Assembly: GCA_914767715.1 (NCBI GenBank)
Contig: OU612065.1
Location: 8,558,001 to 8,622,000, forward strand
Source: Membranipora membranacea
Lineage: Eukaryota > Bryozoa > Gymnolaemata > Cheilostomatida > Membraniporidae
Reading direction: 5' to 3'
Length of the DNA: 64,000 nucleotides
Part shown: one piece after another, positions 1-13,200 of the stretch
How the letters are laid out: each line of letters starts with the position of its first letter
Position numbering within the stretch: position 1 is the first letter of the stretch
Translations under genes and position numbers: made by a program
Notes under the pieces: model-generated
What the model was told of the DNA's origin: nothing
The model's input: the letters and a program-made list of their open reading frames with translations, nothing else
Database searches by the model: none

Positions 1-617
1 GAAGTTTTCGTTCCATCTAAGAGAGCTCTCCAGCCTTAATCCTAGGTATTTTACACCCTTTGTCTTAGGGATATCTGTTTCATTATGTATGTGGTTGTTG
101 TTGGCTCCTTTAGTTCTTTTTTGGGTAAATTTAACATGTTCGCATTTGAGAGGATTGAACTCCATCTTCCAACTACTCTCCCATACTTGGAGGGCATCTA
201 GATTTTTTTGGAGCTGGAAAAAGTTTTCACCGGTCGAACAGATGACGTATCGTCTGCGAACATGCGGGTTTTGGATATGACTGAGTCAGCTAGGTCGTTT
301 ATGTAGACCAGGAACAGGATTGGGCCAATTACTGAACCCTGGGATGACCTTGGCGTGGGCTATAACTATGGCCATCAACTGTAAATACTTGGGATTGACC
401 TTCTAGTAGACTCTGTACCTAGAAAGTAGCTTGAGGGGTAACTCCGATATAAGCGAGTTTCTGAAGAAGTTATTGTGGTCAACTTGGTCGAAAGCTTTAC
501 TGAAGTCTAGGAAACCGGCATCCGCTTCCTCTCCTTTGTCAAACTGTTGTGAAATGTCGCAAATCTGTTCTGTCAGCTGGCTCTCATAGCTTCTGAAACC
601 ATGTTGGCGCTTGCTTA
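1..617 (-). mobile_element. Decayed non-LTR retrotransposon, reverse transcriptase fragment
   Basis: Read on the minus strand, three consecutive blocks look like the fingers-palm-thumb part of a LINE-type reverse transcriptase. About 617-420 gives HGFRSYESQLTEQI, then GFLDFSKAFDQVDHNNFF (the conserved LDFSKAFD block). About 350-230 gives GPILFLVYINDLADS and then FADDTSS, a form of the catalytic [YF]xDD box. About 220-1 gives NPLKCEHVKF and GVKYLGLRLESSLRWN, typical of the segment after the catalytic box. The blocks lie in different frames and are interrupted by stops, so this is an inactive remnant that also runs off the left edge. No endonuclease, UTR or target-site duplication can be seen. 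The assignment rests on motif order; the clade is not determined. Confidence 0.8.
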
Positions 618-884
618 TTTACCTGCGTATTTACCTGCGTCTTCTTCGTCTCAAGCGCCAGCTCTCCAGCTGTGACTTTAGAAACTTCTGCTCAAAATCG
701 GTTTAACATTTCCGGGTCATTAACATGTGCTTAATTTGTTGCTTTAATCGAGGAATTTTGGAATCTGACTGGCAGCAATGACAATGCAAAAACAACAAAT
801 TAAGCAAGCGCCAAAATGGTTTCCAGAAAATACAGAAGCTATGAAAGCAGGACAGTCATATAGTTCCATAAGTTAGGGTTTGCA

Positions 885-1018
885 TCACAGGCCTTCTATA
901 GTTGGTGCAAGTCCAGTGGTAGAGTGCCCCAGTGGTCGAGGCCTTTTCTCTCAAGAAAAGGCCTCGGCCACTGGGGCACTCGACCACTGGACTTGCACCA
1001 ACTACAGAAGGCCTGTGG
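885..1018. mobile_element. Palindromic foldback (MITE-like) element, copy 1
   Basis: A nearly perfect inverted repeat. The left arm (about 885-949) and right arm (954-1018) are some 65 bp each with only a few mismatches, around a 4-nt loop. The outer ends read as the GGCCTTCTGTAGTTGGTGCA family sequence and its complement. Partial copies of the same family occur at about 18675-18870 and 50505-50593, so it is a dispersed repeat. It has no coding capacity; the short open frames here are shadows of the palindrome. Confidence 0.85.
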
Positions 1019-2442
1019 TTTGCATGTCATGAGTCAGCAATGATGTCCTATGCAATAAGTGTACATTCAAACAGGGTTAAATTGATTCAAATCACTTACT
1101 CATTTTTCCAATGCACTTAAATAGTCCATCATTAGATAATGTAAGAGTTAAAGTCAGTACATGGACTGGTGACTCAGTGGGGAATATCTTCACAATCTAT
1201 AGATTCAGCTGTGGAGTTCAGTCACTCCTTGGTTTAGTGGTCTATAATGGGCAAGAAGGTCTAGTCCTATTGATTAATTTAGTCCTTGATAATGGGCTAA
1301 ACTAACATGGAGCAGTTTGTATGGATGAATAAGGATCGATACAGTGGTCTAAAAAACAGCGGACTATAGACCCATTTCAAGCGGAACATAGACCAGCGGA
1401 ACATCGGCGAAGCGGAACATAGAACGCACCCGGATTTATCATGGCTATATTAAACTTGAGAATAATAAAAGATGTAATTATTTTGTGGTTAGTAAAAACG
1501 CAAAATAGATAGATGATGAAGTGAAAAACCACATATGGAATGAGACTGATTGGCAAGTATGATATTGTTTGTCATCAATATCGATAAATAGGGCAGTAAA
1601 AAGCTGCCCACTTTCAAATCTGAACCTAGAAACTGCAGCAATATATACTTACTATCATTATAATAAATAAATAATAATAATAACAATATTGAATTATTAT
1701 AATAGAAATATCAGCATATTGATGTTGTTAAAAATTATTTTAATATGGATTGTTAACAGATTTGTGTTGTTACTATATACTATATAGATTTTAAATAAAT
1801 ATATATATAATATATATGATTCATTCCATCAATTCCATATTATTGTCATTTACCTCTCTTCAATCAAGGATTAACAGGAGACTCCTTGCTTCAATGCACC
1901 AATGACAATGAGTTAGTGAGAAATCCTTAATAACCACCAAGGACAATTAGTAATACTAACTACCCCTAGTCCTCGAATGCGCTAAGTAGACCATTGGACT
2001 GGTCCTGGAATGGCAACTGTATTGGGTACTTGCAAACCTGCATTTTGCCCATGTCCAGTACTCCATCGCCCAAAACTATGGGTGTTTGATACATGACATG
2101 AACGGAATACAGGCTTACAAGTCACAGGGGCCTATGAGAAACTATTGAAAAAATGAAATCACGATAGTACCAACCTTGCCAATCTTGAGTATGGTTGCAT
2201 AGACATCCCAGGGTAAGTACCGCACTCTTTTTCTTCAACGTCTCAAGATAGGAGGTATTGACTAGTGTGGCGAGTTTCTCCTCATCAACACAATAGAATG
2301 GAATGATTAAATGCAAATTTAGAAAAAAAAAGTGGGAAAGTTTATACCAATTTAATTCCAACAAAAATGTTTTGTGTCCAACAACTGAGTGACTTTCTGT
2401 GTTATTTTTAGGTGATAGGTGTTAGAGTATATTTTTATAACA
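1019..2442. other. Intergenic, no gene seen
   Basis: AT-rich sequence between the palindromic element and CACUL1. It contains a short repeated GCGGAACAT motif (about 1380-1430) and TA-rich runs near 1780-1820. The open frames are short and lack splice context. The CACUL1 promoter and 5' UTR presumably lie in the right part; no distinct core element was identified. Confidence 0.6.
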
Positions 2443-5400
2443 ATGACTTCATCCGATGCCAGAGTAGGAAGTGTTTCATTACGAGGTAAGTGGTACTGAG
2501 CTATCCTTTCCTTCTGCATATCATATGTGCATGACTATTTCACAAATTCCTATGTCATCCACTCAGTGCAATGTTCAAAGCCACTAGTCTAGAGTGGTTT
2601 AAAAAATATATGATTTAAATTTTTCTCTTGGCAGTACAAGCGGGTAACGGTTGTTTCAATATATTCATTGAAATTCTGACCCGTTGTTTGAAATTCTCTT
2701 CAGGGTACCAAGAGAACAGAGTGTCTGACACGCTATACCATGATGTTCTGTGGCCTCGTCTTGAAGCAGCTATCGATCTCATGCTATCAGTCAAACCTGG
2801 TGAAGCCATAAGAATGTCATTTGAGGAAACTTACAGGTAAGTTTTTATTGCATATTTTAGTGCATAGTAGATTATTTAGATTAGTTCGGATCCAAATTGC
2901 CTGCACTTCAAGTCGATCCTTTTGTACTGGTATACCCTGGTGGCATGAGGGGATCAACTGCTACTGCAGGTAAATTGGGTCAAACTAGATTTGCATATTA
3001 TCTGCTATATTCAGGCTCAGCCTTGTTAGAAATTGCGCTGGATCGGATCAGACCAGGTTGTGAAAATTCTGTCATTTCATATTTCCCTTCACTTTTATGC
3101 CAAAGGATACATCTGCATAAAATTTTGTTATTTAAAGCTGGTAAGGATTATGGATCATGAGCAGCAAGAGCATAATGCAGACTGCCCGTGTTGCAATCAG
3201 TATGTTCTACAGGCCAAGTGAATGGTGTTTCTGTCGAAAGCTCCTAACAACTAAGGAACTTAATCTTCTCCCATCCTGGATTATGGCATAGGTGCCGTGT
3301 TGAGTTTTTATGGATCTCACTAAATTCTCATTTTTCAGTGCTGTCTACAGGATAGTGTGTCAAGGATATGGCTCAACTTTATTTGAGGACTTAATGCATA
3401 AGAAAATAGACTGCTTCATAGACACACTTGATGAAAACCTTCAAAAGAGCCAGGTATGATGGTAATGGTTTATAATGAAGTAAGATGGAAGTGCTGCTGA
3501 AAATACTAAATTTCCATAAACTGGTTTGTCCAATTAGGATGTGTTATCAGAGGTCTAGCAGCGATAGTTGAAGAGCAGCAATATTTCACAGTGCCAACTT
3601 TGTTATTTTGGTTGCAATAGAGTTGTTCCCACCTGCGGTAAATTCATAACACTATATCTAGGAACCAATTCGTCTTTTCTGTTTGCTTTCAGAATATTGG
3701 TACAAAGGAGTATGTTAGGACATTCAACGATATCATGAAACAGTTCACGCAAGGAGTGCAAAGTCTACTGTCCGTCTTTGCTTACTTGGTGAGTACATAG
3801 CGTTTTCAATTAATCTAATACAAAGGCAAATTATGTAATTGTATTCCCATAAAGAGTGCAGCAATTTTGGAGTGCACCTTAAAATTTTTCTTAAACTTGC
3901 TTTTTAATCAGATTCAAATAATATTTTAGAGTCGGTGTGTGGTGGAGGGAGGTCTTCAGAAAGCCTTGTACGGAAGACTCAACGAGAAACTAGTCAGCAG
4001 ACACATCAGGATGGTGCTAGGTAAGTAACGTTGTGCACCGTTTGGAGACTGGCTCTACTCAGTATTCTATTGTGTAAGTGACCTTATGGTGAGCCAATTT
4101 ACATTAGAAGTAAATCATACATTAATGAGTTTGTGTTTGTGTAATGAGTTTGTGTTTGTGTTCCTCTTCTTACAGATCACTTGAGAGAACTGGAGAGTCG
4201 ACCATTTGAAGTAGATCCAGCAATCTGTGCCAGTATTATTAAAACTCTGTATGGCCTTGATGAAGGTGAGCAAATACTTTCAAGTTTATTATGAATGGTG
4301 ATTTATATGTTGTTTCTCTAGTTTCTGTCCAAAGACAACAATTATATATATCAGTTACGCAAGTGTCTGGCTATCATTTTTGCACACCCTATTAATATGG
4401 TAAAAGGTGTTACCAATATTCTGGTCGGTGTACTCATATCATGTGCCTGTTTGTATTTTCCAGACAATGTCAAACTGCAGCCTGAATTATTCAAGAAATT
4501 CATTCCGGGATTGATGATCAGTACTCTTCCCTGTCAGCTATCATATCTCTCATCAGAAGCCAAAGTGATGTCACAAAATCTACGCAATGCTCACACCAGT
4601 CAAACGTTAGTATGGCCTCTCTATCTCTCACAAATATATACGTGAAATTGTGTAAAAAGAACATACTAACTTTTGGATTGCTGTCTTTCTGATAATTTTC
4701 ATGAAAAAACTTCAGCTACTCAGGATATACATTGCTGGTAAATGTCAAAAAATAAATTGGTTCTCACCAAAGTCATGTTAACTCCAGCTTTTTTTAGCGC
4801 ATACATACCAGAATTAGAAAGGGTTTGCTATTGCGTTCCTTCCCGTGTCATTATCAATTTCTTCACCAGTTAAATCCTTTTTGGGTGCCCCGCAAATGTC
4901 CTTTCACTAAGCTTTACCCAAAAAGGCAATATCCATGGAATTGCAATCAGCACTTTATGGAAAATGTAGCTCAGTTGAATTAATCCCTAAATCAATCTTG
5001 TTGAATTGGTACCAGTATACATTTCCGGTTATTTCTCGTTATTTACAAAGTTGAAATACCACAGTGGATACCTAATGTAGATATAGTTACACGTCATTTC
5101 AAGCAGCCTTTATTGCTAGTATGGTCTACATAATTTCAGTATATGTAAGTAAACCTTGACCCCAATTTGTGATAGTTTACTGTTGTTGCACCTACACTCT
5201 GAATCACCTGACTGATAACATCATATTTTAAATTTTCCACTCTTCAGACCACAAGATGAAGAATGCTCAAGAAAGCGACCACACGAAGACGCAGAAAGTG
5301 GTAAGTAGTCTGTGTATTCTTGCCCGAAATTCATGCATGATTTGAGAAATAGAAATGGATTTATTCGTTCAAGAAATTAACCAAAAAACAGCTTTCAGTC

Positions 5401-5886
5401 TCACAAAGTTTGCAAATGTTCAAAAGAATTCAATTCTTGTTTTTCTGGTTAGACACATGATATCTCCATTATTTGTGCAACTATATAACTTTGCTTGCTT
5501 AGATGACTACTGATGACGAGGGGCTGGGCTAGACAATAAAAGTTCAAACATGCGACTCCTAAGACAGCTTTAACTCAATCCTGATTATTTTCATAACTAT
5601 ACCCGAGATATATGCATTCATTTAAATGAATACGGAAGTTGACCTTTCAGTAGTTGATTCTTAAAAGCTTTTCCTTGAAACTCCACATCACCTTATATAG
5701 TGTATGCATAGAATAATATGCGCCTGAGTCTAGAGAACATGAATATTGTCTTAAAACATGATAGTAAGCTGAGTTCACCATATAAATTAAAGACTTGTTC
5801 TATGTTAGAAGTGAAGTCAGTTTGGCTGATGTGAAACATGCATTTCTTTCGTTTTAATTTCAGCTATGGACTTAGATGAAACATGA
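2443..5886 (+). CDS. CACUL1: CACUL1-like CDK2-associated cullin-domain protein
   Basis: Nine exons: 2443-2485, 2635-2836, 3339-3453, 3693-3788, 3930-4020, 4176-4265, 4464-4605, 5248-5300 and 5864-5886. All phases match and encode 284 aa ending in MDLDET. The core (about residues 25-240) resembles the cullin-repeat region of vertebrate CACUL1/CAC1. Shared positions include VLWPRLEAAIDLMLS, SFEETYRSAVYRIVCQ, YVRTFNDIMKQFTQGVQSL, STIMANIVK-like spacing at ICASIIKTLYGL, and LFKKFIPGLM, followed by a basic SRKR tail. Human CACUL1 (369 aa) carries a long disordered N-terminus that is missing here. In vertebrates the protein associates with CDK2 and influences cell-cycle and redox regulation; conservation of that role is inferred. 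The start is the first ATG of exon 1, and an upstream 5' exon cannot be excluded. It is convergent with CCDC142. Confidence 0.88.
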
Positions 5887-7225
5887 CAAGACTGATTTCT
5901 GGTCATCTCCTCAACACATGTATCCATCATCTATCTGTCGCAGTTGACCATGTATGACAAATACAGAAAAGTCGCAAGCTGAGCTTAAATGAAAGATTCA
6001 TAAATCGGCTCCAAATAAATCAAATCCGTTATGCGCTTCCTTCGTTTACATTTTTGTATCCACTCCCATTTAGTTAATTGTTTATGACGTCATACTTGTC
6101 CATTGCATACAAGTCTGACATGTTTTTTTTATTATGCCTTCATTGTTAGACTAACCTGTGCAATGTACACACAGTTGACACATCAGAAAAGATTTTTTAC
6201 TGTCAAAACGATCATCGAAGCACTTGTTGTTCAACTGTGTAGAATTCAATGGTTTCAGAGAATGTGGTTGATCTATTTTATTACATTATTATACTGTTTT
6301 TGATCTGAAACTATAGCTGATATTTTTCAAATATGCCAAAGTCGAATTTATTCTTACTTTTAAGAAATGTGCACTTTAGATTGTTCTTTTTCAAGTTTTG
6401 TGATTTGAATGGGAAGTCATATTTTACTCAATCAAGTCTATACTCAATAAATCAGCTGTTGCCAAATAGGATGCAGCATATACGAACTCGCTGTGCCCTA
6501 AGGAATACCTTTTGATCAGTGTAAACATTTGGAACTACTATGGACCTGGCAGATTCTAGAGTAAATCTAGTATGCATATATTACTATTAGATGACATGTT
6601 AGAATTTCTGATGATCACTAACTGCCAATACCTAGCATTTTGGAATAAAATTAATTGGATAATAATATTCAGTTACTATGTGGCAACTACTGATATGTTC
6701 ATAACTTACTGTATTACATGAATGTAGAAAAATGAGCTCCACACTTCAAGACACCTTATTGTGTACAGAAGTAAATGAATATAATTTTTCATGGTCAACT
6801 CAATACGAATATAATAAAAACACAACCAAAATACAAGATATTAATGAGTCCCTGAGGTTTTTAGAGCCGACATGATGCAAAGATTTAGAAATTTCTGGAT
6901 AGGAAAATATTTCTAGCACATGGCAGAAAACAAAAAAAATAGAACTACAGCTGTTTACACTTAATATATATAGTGTTAGCAACATGGATAGACAATAACA
7001 TTGCTTTTAACTCGTTGAGTATGTGATCAGAGCATAAATTTAGCGAAACACAGTGTCATTTCAGTAATCCATGGTTGAAAACAATGTGTATACACATGAC
7101 ACATGACACATGACAAAGCATACGGTAACTAATCATTTAACAACAGTGCCTAGGACAGAATATTATTTGAGTAAGAGCATAATAATACTGTTGCAATCTC
7201 ATTAAAGGGGGAGGTAGTTACAAAG
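5887..7225. other. Convergent intergenic region between CACUL1 and CCDC142
   Basis: Holds the 3' UTR regions of the two convergent genes and otherwise AT-rich sequence. A short direct repeat of ACATGAC occurs near 7095-7115. Open frames of about 60 codons here show no recognisable motif or splice signals. No gene seen. Confidence 0.6.
6014..6019 (+). promoter_or_regulatory. Candidate polyadenylation signal of CACUL1
   Basis: An AATAAA hexamer lies about 130 nt after the CACUL1 stop codon. It is the first canonical hexamer in the 3' region. No transcript evidence is available. Confidence 0.5.
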
Positions 7226-10200
7226 TTAGACGGAGCGAGTGACTTTAGGAGGTAGACATGGAAAGACACAGCTGAATGGTGATCCAGTTGTCTTTAAGGC
7301 GATCCATCTCAATCTGGTTTCTGCAGACAGCTCAGCATGTGTTCTTTCAGCGTTCTCAGGTTGTTCTAAGGGGTGTACTCTATTTCTGCTGCCTTTGATG
7401 AGGGCAGTCTGACTGCTTTTTCTGCTGTCTGCAGACAGAGTGTGATCTGAGAGAAGACTTAATATTGAGTTGAACTTAGTCATCTCTGAGGACTGGAGCA
7501 CTCTACTCTTCACCGCATCATCAGTCAGATAGTTCTCAATAAAGTTACTTAAATACTCCAAGTCAGTCTTTAGCTGTTCAGCTCCATGCAAACTAAAATT
7601 ATAATGTCAATAATATGATTCATATGGAAAAGATCACCTACCTCCGATATTCATCTAATTACCAACCATTGCCTTTCAATTTCCCCCAGAAGTCGTGGCT
7701 GTCTACAGAAAATACATATAAGTAATCCTTGCAGGGTGTTCTGACAGTTAAAAGCTTACCTGATTTTTATTTTGTTTTTCAGGAAATACTGACTCCATGT
7801 TTTGCACATTCCATCGACTACAGTTGCCAATGCAGCCACCTGGTCCTCAGTACCCAGATGTTTAGCACCATCAGCTACAGGCATCAGCACACTGTCTATC
7901 AAGTTCTCAGCATAGCTCTGCAGCTCCAGGGGTTTATCTATAAATACAGATCATAGATTAAAATAATCAATCATGAGTACAACAATCACATTTATTGTAA
8001 AATATATCACATTGCCTAACAAATGGTAGGTTTAAATGGCGTAAATGTAGCTCCTCATACTTCCTAAACACCCAGGTTTGAAAGTTTCAGTGAGATCTGA
8101 GATGTAAGTTTGGTCAACAACTCCCTGGTCCAACCAACCAATGAACTCCCTTCATTGAACCAACCAACATGAACCACCCTCCCTGCTTGAACCAAAACCC
8201 ATGTCAAGGAGGGCGGGGAGTCGTCCCCTCACAAAAACGCGAGAATAACTCCACAAATAGCTATGAAAACAGAATTAACTGAGAGTAGAGGTTGAGTTAT
8301 GTGCTTGCCTTGTTTTAGATCCATAGATCTCCAGAATCTAGGTTTAGGTATTTGACTAGAGATAATATCTTCAGTAAGCTGACTAGCTTTGTCACACAGC
8401 TGTTGTTTCATCTCAGAGTAGAAGAGAGCTAACTTATCTAACTGCTGCTGCATCGCATGCATCTGATCTGCATACATGTCACTGTGTAATGAGTGCAGAG
8501 CAGTCTGTAAGCCCCGATGTAATATCTAAAATGAGGAGAGTCCGAACTGAACAAACTGAAAACTGAGATGAAATTTAAAGAAAAAAAGACTTGTTAAAAG
8601 AAACCCAATTTCACTCTTTATGAACCAATGCATTACTACAAAATTGTATAATTGTTTACTTTGCAATTAATAGCTGAAAAAACTCAAGCTCACCACAAGA
8701 TCGCCGTGAGTGATGAGTACAAATGGTGCAATCTTATAAGAGCTGAGGAATAGCTCCGCCTTTGTTATGCACCACTTTTCTGTTAGTCTGATGATAATCT
8801 GTAGTCTGTTTACCGCTGTAGAACGTATCCTGTAATCTACGTAGTTATGATGTGAGGGGGATCCTACAACATGAAACATGATCGATTCATGATTGTCCCC
8901 ACATCACACACAAGAAGACAACCCAAACTTTTCGGTGTTTTATATATTCCCTGAAACTGAAACTGAAACGTATTATTATTACACGCTTTTATCGAAGTTT
9001 TCATATATATATAAGTATGATAGCTTTAATGATAGAACATACATTCATGGCATTTCTCATTTTTTGTCCACGTTTTAAGATCGCTAATTCAAGACGGCTT
9101 AACCGAAATCTAGAAAATAATACTTTGAACCGTCCAAACATTGCATTGGCGATGTAGGGCTTTTGAAAATGACTCTCTAATATTGATTTCATTAGCTAAG
9201 TATGCACGAGGTACAAATCTAAAGGAGATGAGCAAACTTTAGTCAAGAACACGTAAATGGCTTGACATTGATCTAATATGTTATAATCTAAAATCAATGA
9301 TGAAATTCTTTGAAACCCATCATAAATGTTGAATTAGATTGAAATTGCAGTGAATGTTGTGTATTCACATGCACGTCATGAACTACGACGTTTTCACCTT
9401 AAATCCGTTCAATGTTGTGCAAGAAGTTGAAAAAACAAAAACTTGAAAATTTACCTTTGGCGGAAGATAAAGCTTGGGCTGTAGCTTGATGGCCTCTCAG
9501 CTGTGGAGTTGTTAATATTACAGCATTTCGGAGTAACATTGCAGTTTTAGTACTCTTCTGCCCATTTAGAAGTGGTATGGCATCAGTTTTTCCTTTCTGT
9601 ATTGAGGCGAGGCACTTGGATATGGTAACATCACATGAGGTTATAGCGGCTCTAGATTTCACCAGGGAAAGAATCTGTGACACCTGTTGACTTCCATGAT
9701 GTGTGAAGTATCCTAAAATCACATAATTAGATGATAATGTTCACTGACAATAATATTTTTTGCTTGTGCTAATAATACTGTTTCAAAATCTAGGGCTATT
9801 TCATTTTAAGTGTTAATAAGTTTGTGGTAACCTTGTCAGCACACTGTTTGTGGTCAGAATGATTGCTTTGGTCCAAATACCTTTAGAAGCAGCATGTTGG
9901 AGAGATTCTGTAAAAACAGTTAAAGCACCATCTGAGCATAAATCAAGAGATCCCAGACTGGATTTGTGCCCCCCTGGGCGACTCCAATTTAACTCATGAC
10001 AAAAAGCATCCTCCAACTTCACACCAAACGCCTTCCACAAAGCATCATCATACCTGCAACAGATTAAGAAATACTGATAAGCTTTTATTGCAAAAGTTCT
10101 TGTGAAAGAACTAAGACTGCTCGAGGGGCCACAGCACGTTGTGGACTACTACTGGAATATTTCGCATTGAAGGACACTCAATAACACTAAGCTCGTCAGC

Positions 10201-13200
10201 TAACGCATATGTATTCCATTATCAAACGGCCTTCAGAGGAAGGGAGATAAATAAGCCTTCAGAAAAAGGGACATAAATAAGCCTTCAGAGGAAGGGACAT
10301 ATGAGCCTTGTGATGAAGATTCAACACAACATTTTTTTAAATATGATGCAGGTACTGTAGCGGTCCAACTGAAATACCAGCATTATACACATTATTTGAA
10401 TCATAATTACTGCAAAAATACCAGCATTGCAGAGTAACTTCATTATAAGGTAGGACTGTATTTACATTCATCAGCACACATACGCATTGATACCTCAGAA
10501 TTTGTTTACCTACATAAAACGCATATAAATGAAGGTGAGGGCCTGCCCATGAATCAGGAAATGTGTGCCAACTTCTAAGCATGCTCTGTGGTTGTGTTGG
10601 TAGAACAAAGAGCTCACTACTTACTTAGCACAGAGTTGTCTACACACAGACATATCATGGCTATCTCCCCAGGATACAGATTTCCGTTTGGAATCCTGTC
10701 TGATAAATGAACTGGCTTCTGGGTCTTCCATTATCGCTGCTTCATTAGCTAAAAATGTGAGGAGAAATACATCAATGGTAATTGTTGAATACTTGTTATT
10801 CTTAGGAGGAACATCATTCCCATATGAAACCAAAAGTTTCCGCCACGAGTTACACTTCATGTTTACTCACTTATTAAGAGACAAAACTGAACTCACCACC
10901 GAGAGATTGAGATCGTTTCCCTGCACCGCTACCAACAGCAAACTTATTCTTTCGGAGAAGGGTGGTCCGCTGACACGTAATCTGTATTACTTTGCTGATG
11001 TAGTCTCGCTCCTTCTTCCCAAAGTCTAACAGAGGTGAGGCACCTGATGTCACGTCCACCATAGAACTGAAGTCACACTCAGAGCTCTGGTGATTCATGG
11101 AGTCGCTGAAATAGTCTGAGGTCGTACCAATTGGAGAGCTGGATATAGACGCTCTTGTATCACCAAAGGTGGGAGATTGACGCGAGGGTAGATGTGACGG
11201 TTCATCTATCCGCACACAGCGCTTCTGCTGCATAGTCTCAATCAGAAGCGGCTGGTTGTCTGAGGGAATAAACAAATATTAAAAGAAGGAAGCAAAACAG
11301 GAAAACTAAAGTGAATAATTTATTATTCATGAAATGGTTAGAAAATGGCATCACGGTTTTTTTTACCTTTACAGGTGACTACCAACAAGGAGCTTAGCGT
11401 ACATTAGCAGAATTTCTAGTTTCCTAATATGAAGATTAAATAATTCTTTTTCTTATCTTTTGGTACAATGAAGGTAGAAAATGAATAAATTTATTTCCAT
11501 AGAGCAAAATATTGACCAGTCTAGGTCTGATCCTGATTGCAGTATTATATGACCGGATTTCCAGTCAAACACACAGCATGTGGTGTAATTGTCGCACTAT
11601 TAACCTTATGTCATGCGCAATTGACTGCTGTGTTCAATAAGTGGAATTCAATAAATAATTAAAAATTTACCAGACTGTTTTTGTGCAAATTAGACATTCT
11701 GTTCGGCCTTGATAGACCAAGAAATTCCATTTGAAATGAAAACTCAACACAAACAAAAGGCACATTATTGGTTTAGTCTGTACTGTAATAATTTCTATTG
11801 TTTAAGAAATTCTTGTGGAAAAACAAACATTCCTTTCATACTGGATTAGATGTATATTGGCAAATGCATAAACTTGATCTACATAAACATACCAATGAAA
11901 TGCTTGGTGATAGCCACTGCAGATTTAGCCCACTCAAATGCCAAGCTGTGAAGCAATCGTATGAAGTTGACAGACTTTGTTGTGTTAGAATCTATAGCAC
12001 CTGTCGGGGTATGCCTTGTGAGATGGTTGCCAATTGGCTGACTTCCGGAAGCTGAATATAAAATTTGAGAATAATGGTATATGTGGTGTCAGTATATTGT
12101 GGGTGAACTGTCGATGAGAAATGTGAAGCTAATTCAAGCAATAATCCATCTAACATAGACCTAATATATCCATCAAATTTTATTCAGCATGACAAATAAA
12201 TAAACTTTGCTTACAAGGATATTGTGTTTGTTCTTGAGTCGAAGATCTCATTTCTTGGGTATTCAATCTGACCAGCAGAATTAGAGTGTTATATTCTTCA
12301 ATTCCTCTTACGATTGAGAAAACATCATTATATGTGAGAGATCGACGATCAACATAGGCAAATACGTTCATTCCTATTCTCAACAACTTCTCAGTCCACC
12401 TGAAACAACAATTTAAAACATTCTTATCATATAGCACTATGTGAGTAGATACACTGGCACATACAAGGCAGTTATTTCTCTAACAGTCATAAACATAAAT
12501 AAAAAAAGCTTGAGCAATATTTTCAGCTTTTTTTAACTTCCTGCAAATATTGGCTTTGATGTTAACATTGCGCATGAACGATAATATGCAATATTTGACA
12601 GCTGTTACCATATATATATAATTATATATATGTTTATGGTAACATCAAACTTCAAAGCCTATATTATTGCAAAGAGTTGAAATAAGCTGAAAATATTGCT
12701 CAAGCTTGATGAATTAAAATATCTTCATGCTCTATATGATCTGGATGTTTGAGACGTTTTGGCTACAAGGATTATGTCCTCATGTACTCATACAAGATCA
12801 GTGTATAACTACAAGCAGCATGCTAATGATAATACAATTAAAGTTGTCTTACCAAAACGCTGTTTCTTGGAGCTGCACAAATCGTTCACATATCTCTCCA
12901 ATCTCGGCCATCATACCAGGTAGCATTTCTCTGAGCCACCTGTTGTTTTGAACTCTCTGTTTTATACATATCCAGTGATTGAGATGCATTCGAAACTCAT
13001 CACAAATAGAACTCAGAGCCGTCAAATTTGTCTGATGATCCTCTAATTCTATGTCTGCAAAAGTAGGTCAATGAACTGACTGATTAAAAAAACTAATTGA
13101 AGCAAACCGCTTCCTCTACAACTGCAGCCTCACCAAATTAATTTATTAATATAACCGATTTAATCTCAGTGTTGTGATTGATCATGCTTCCAGAACTGCT

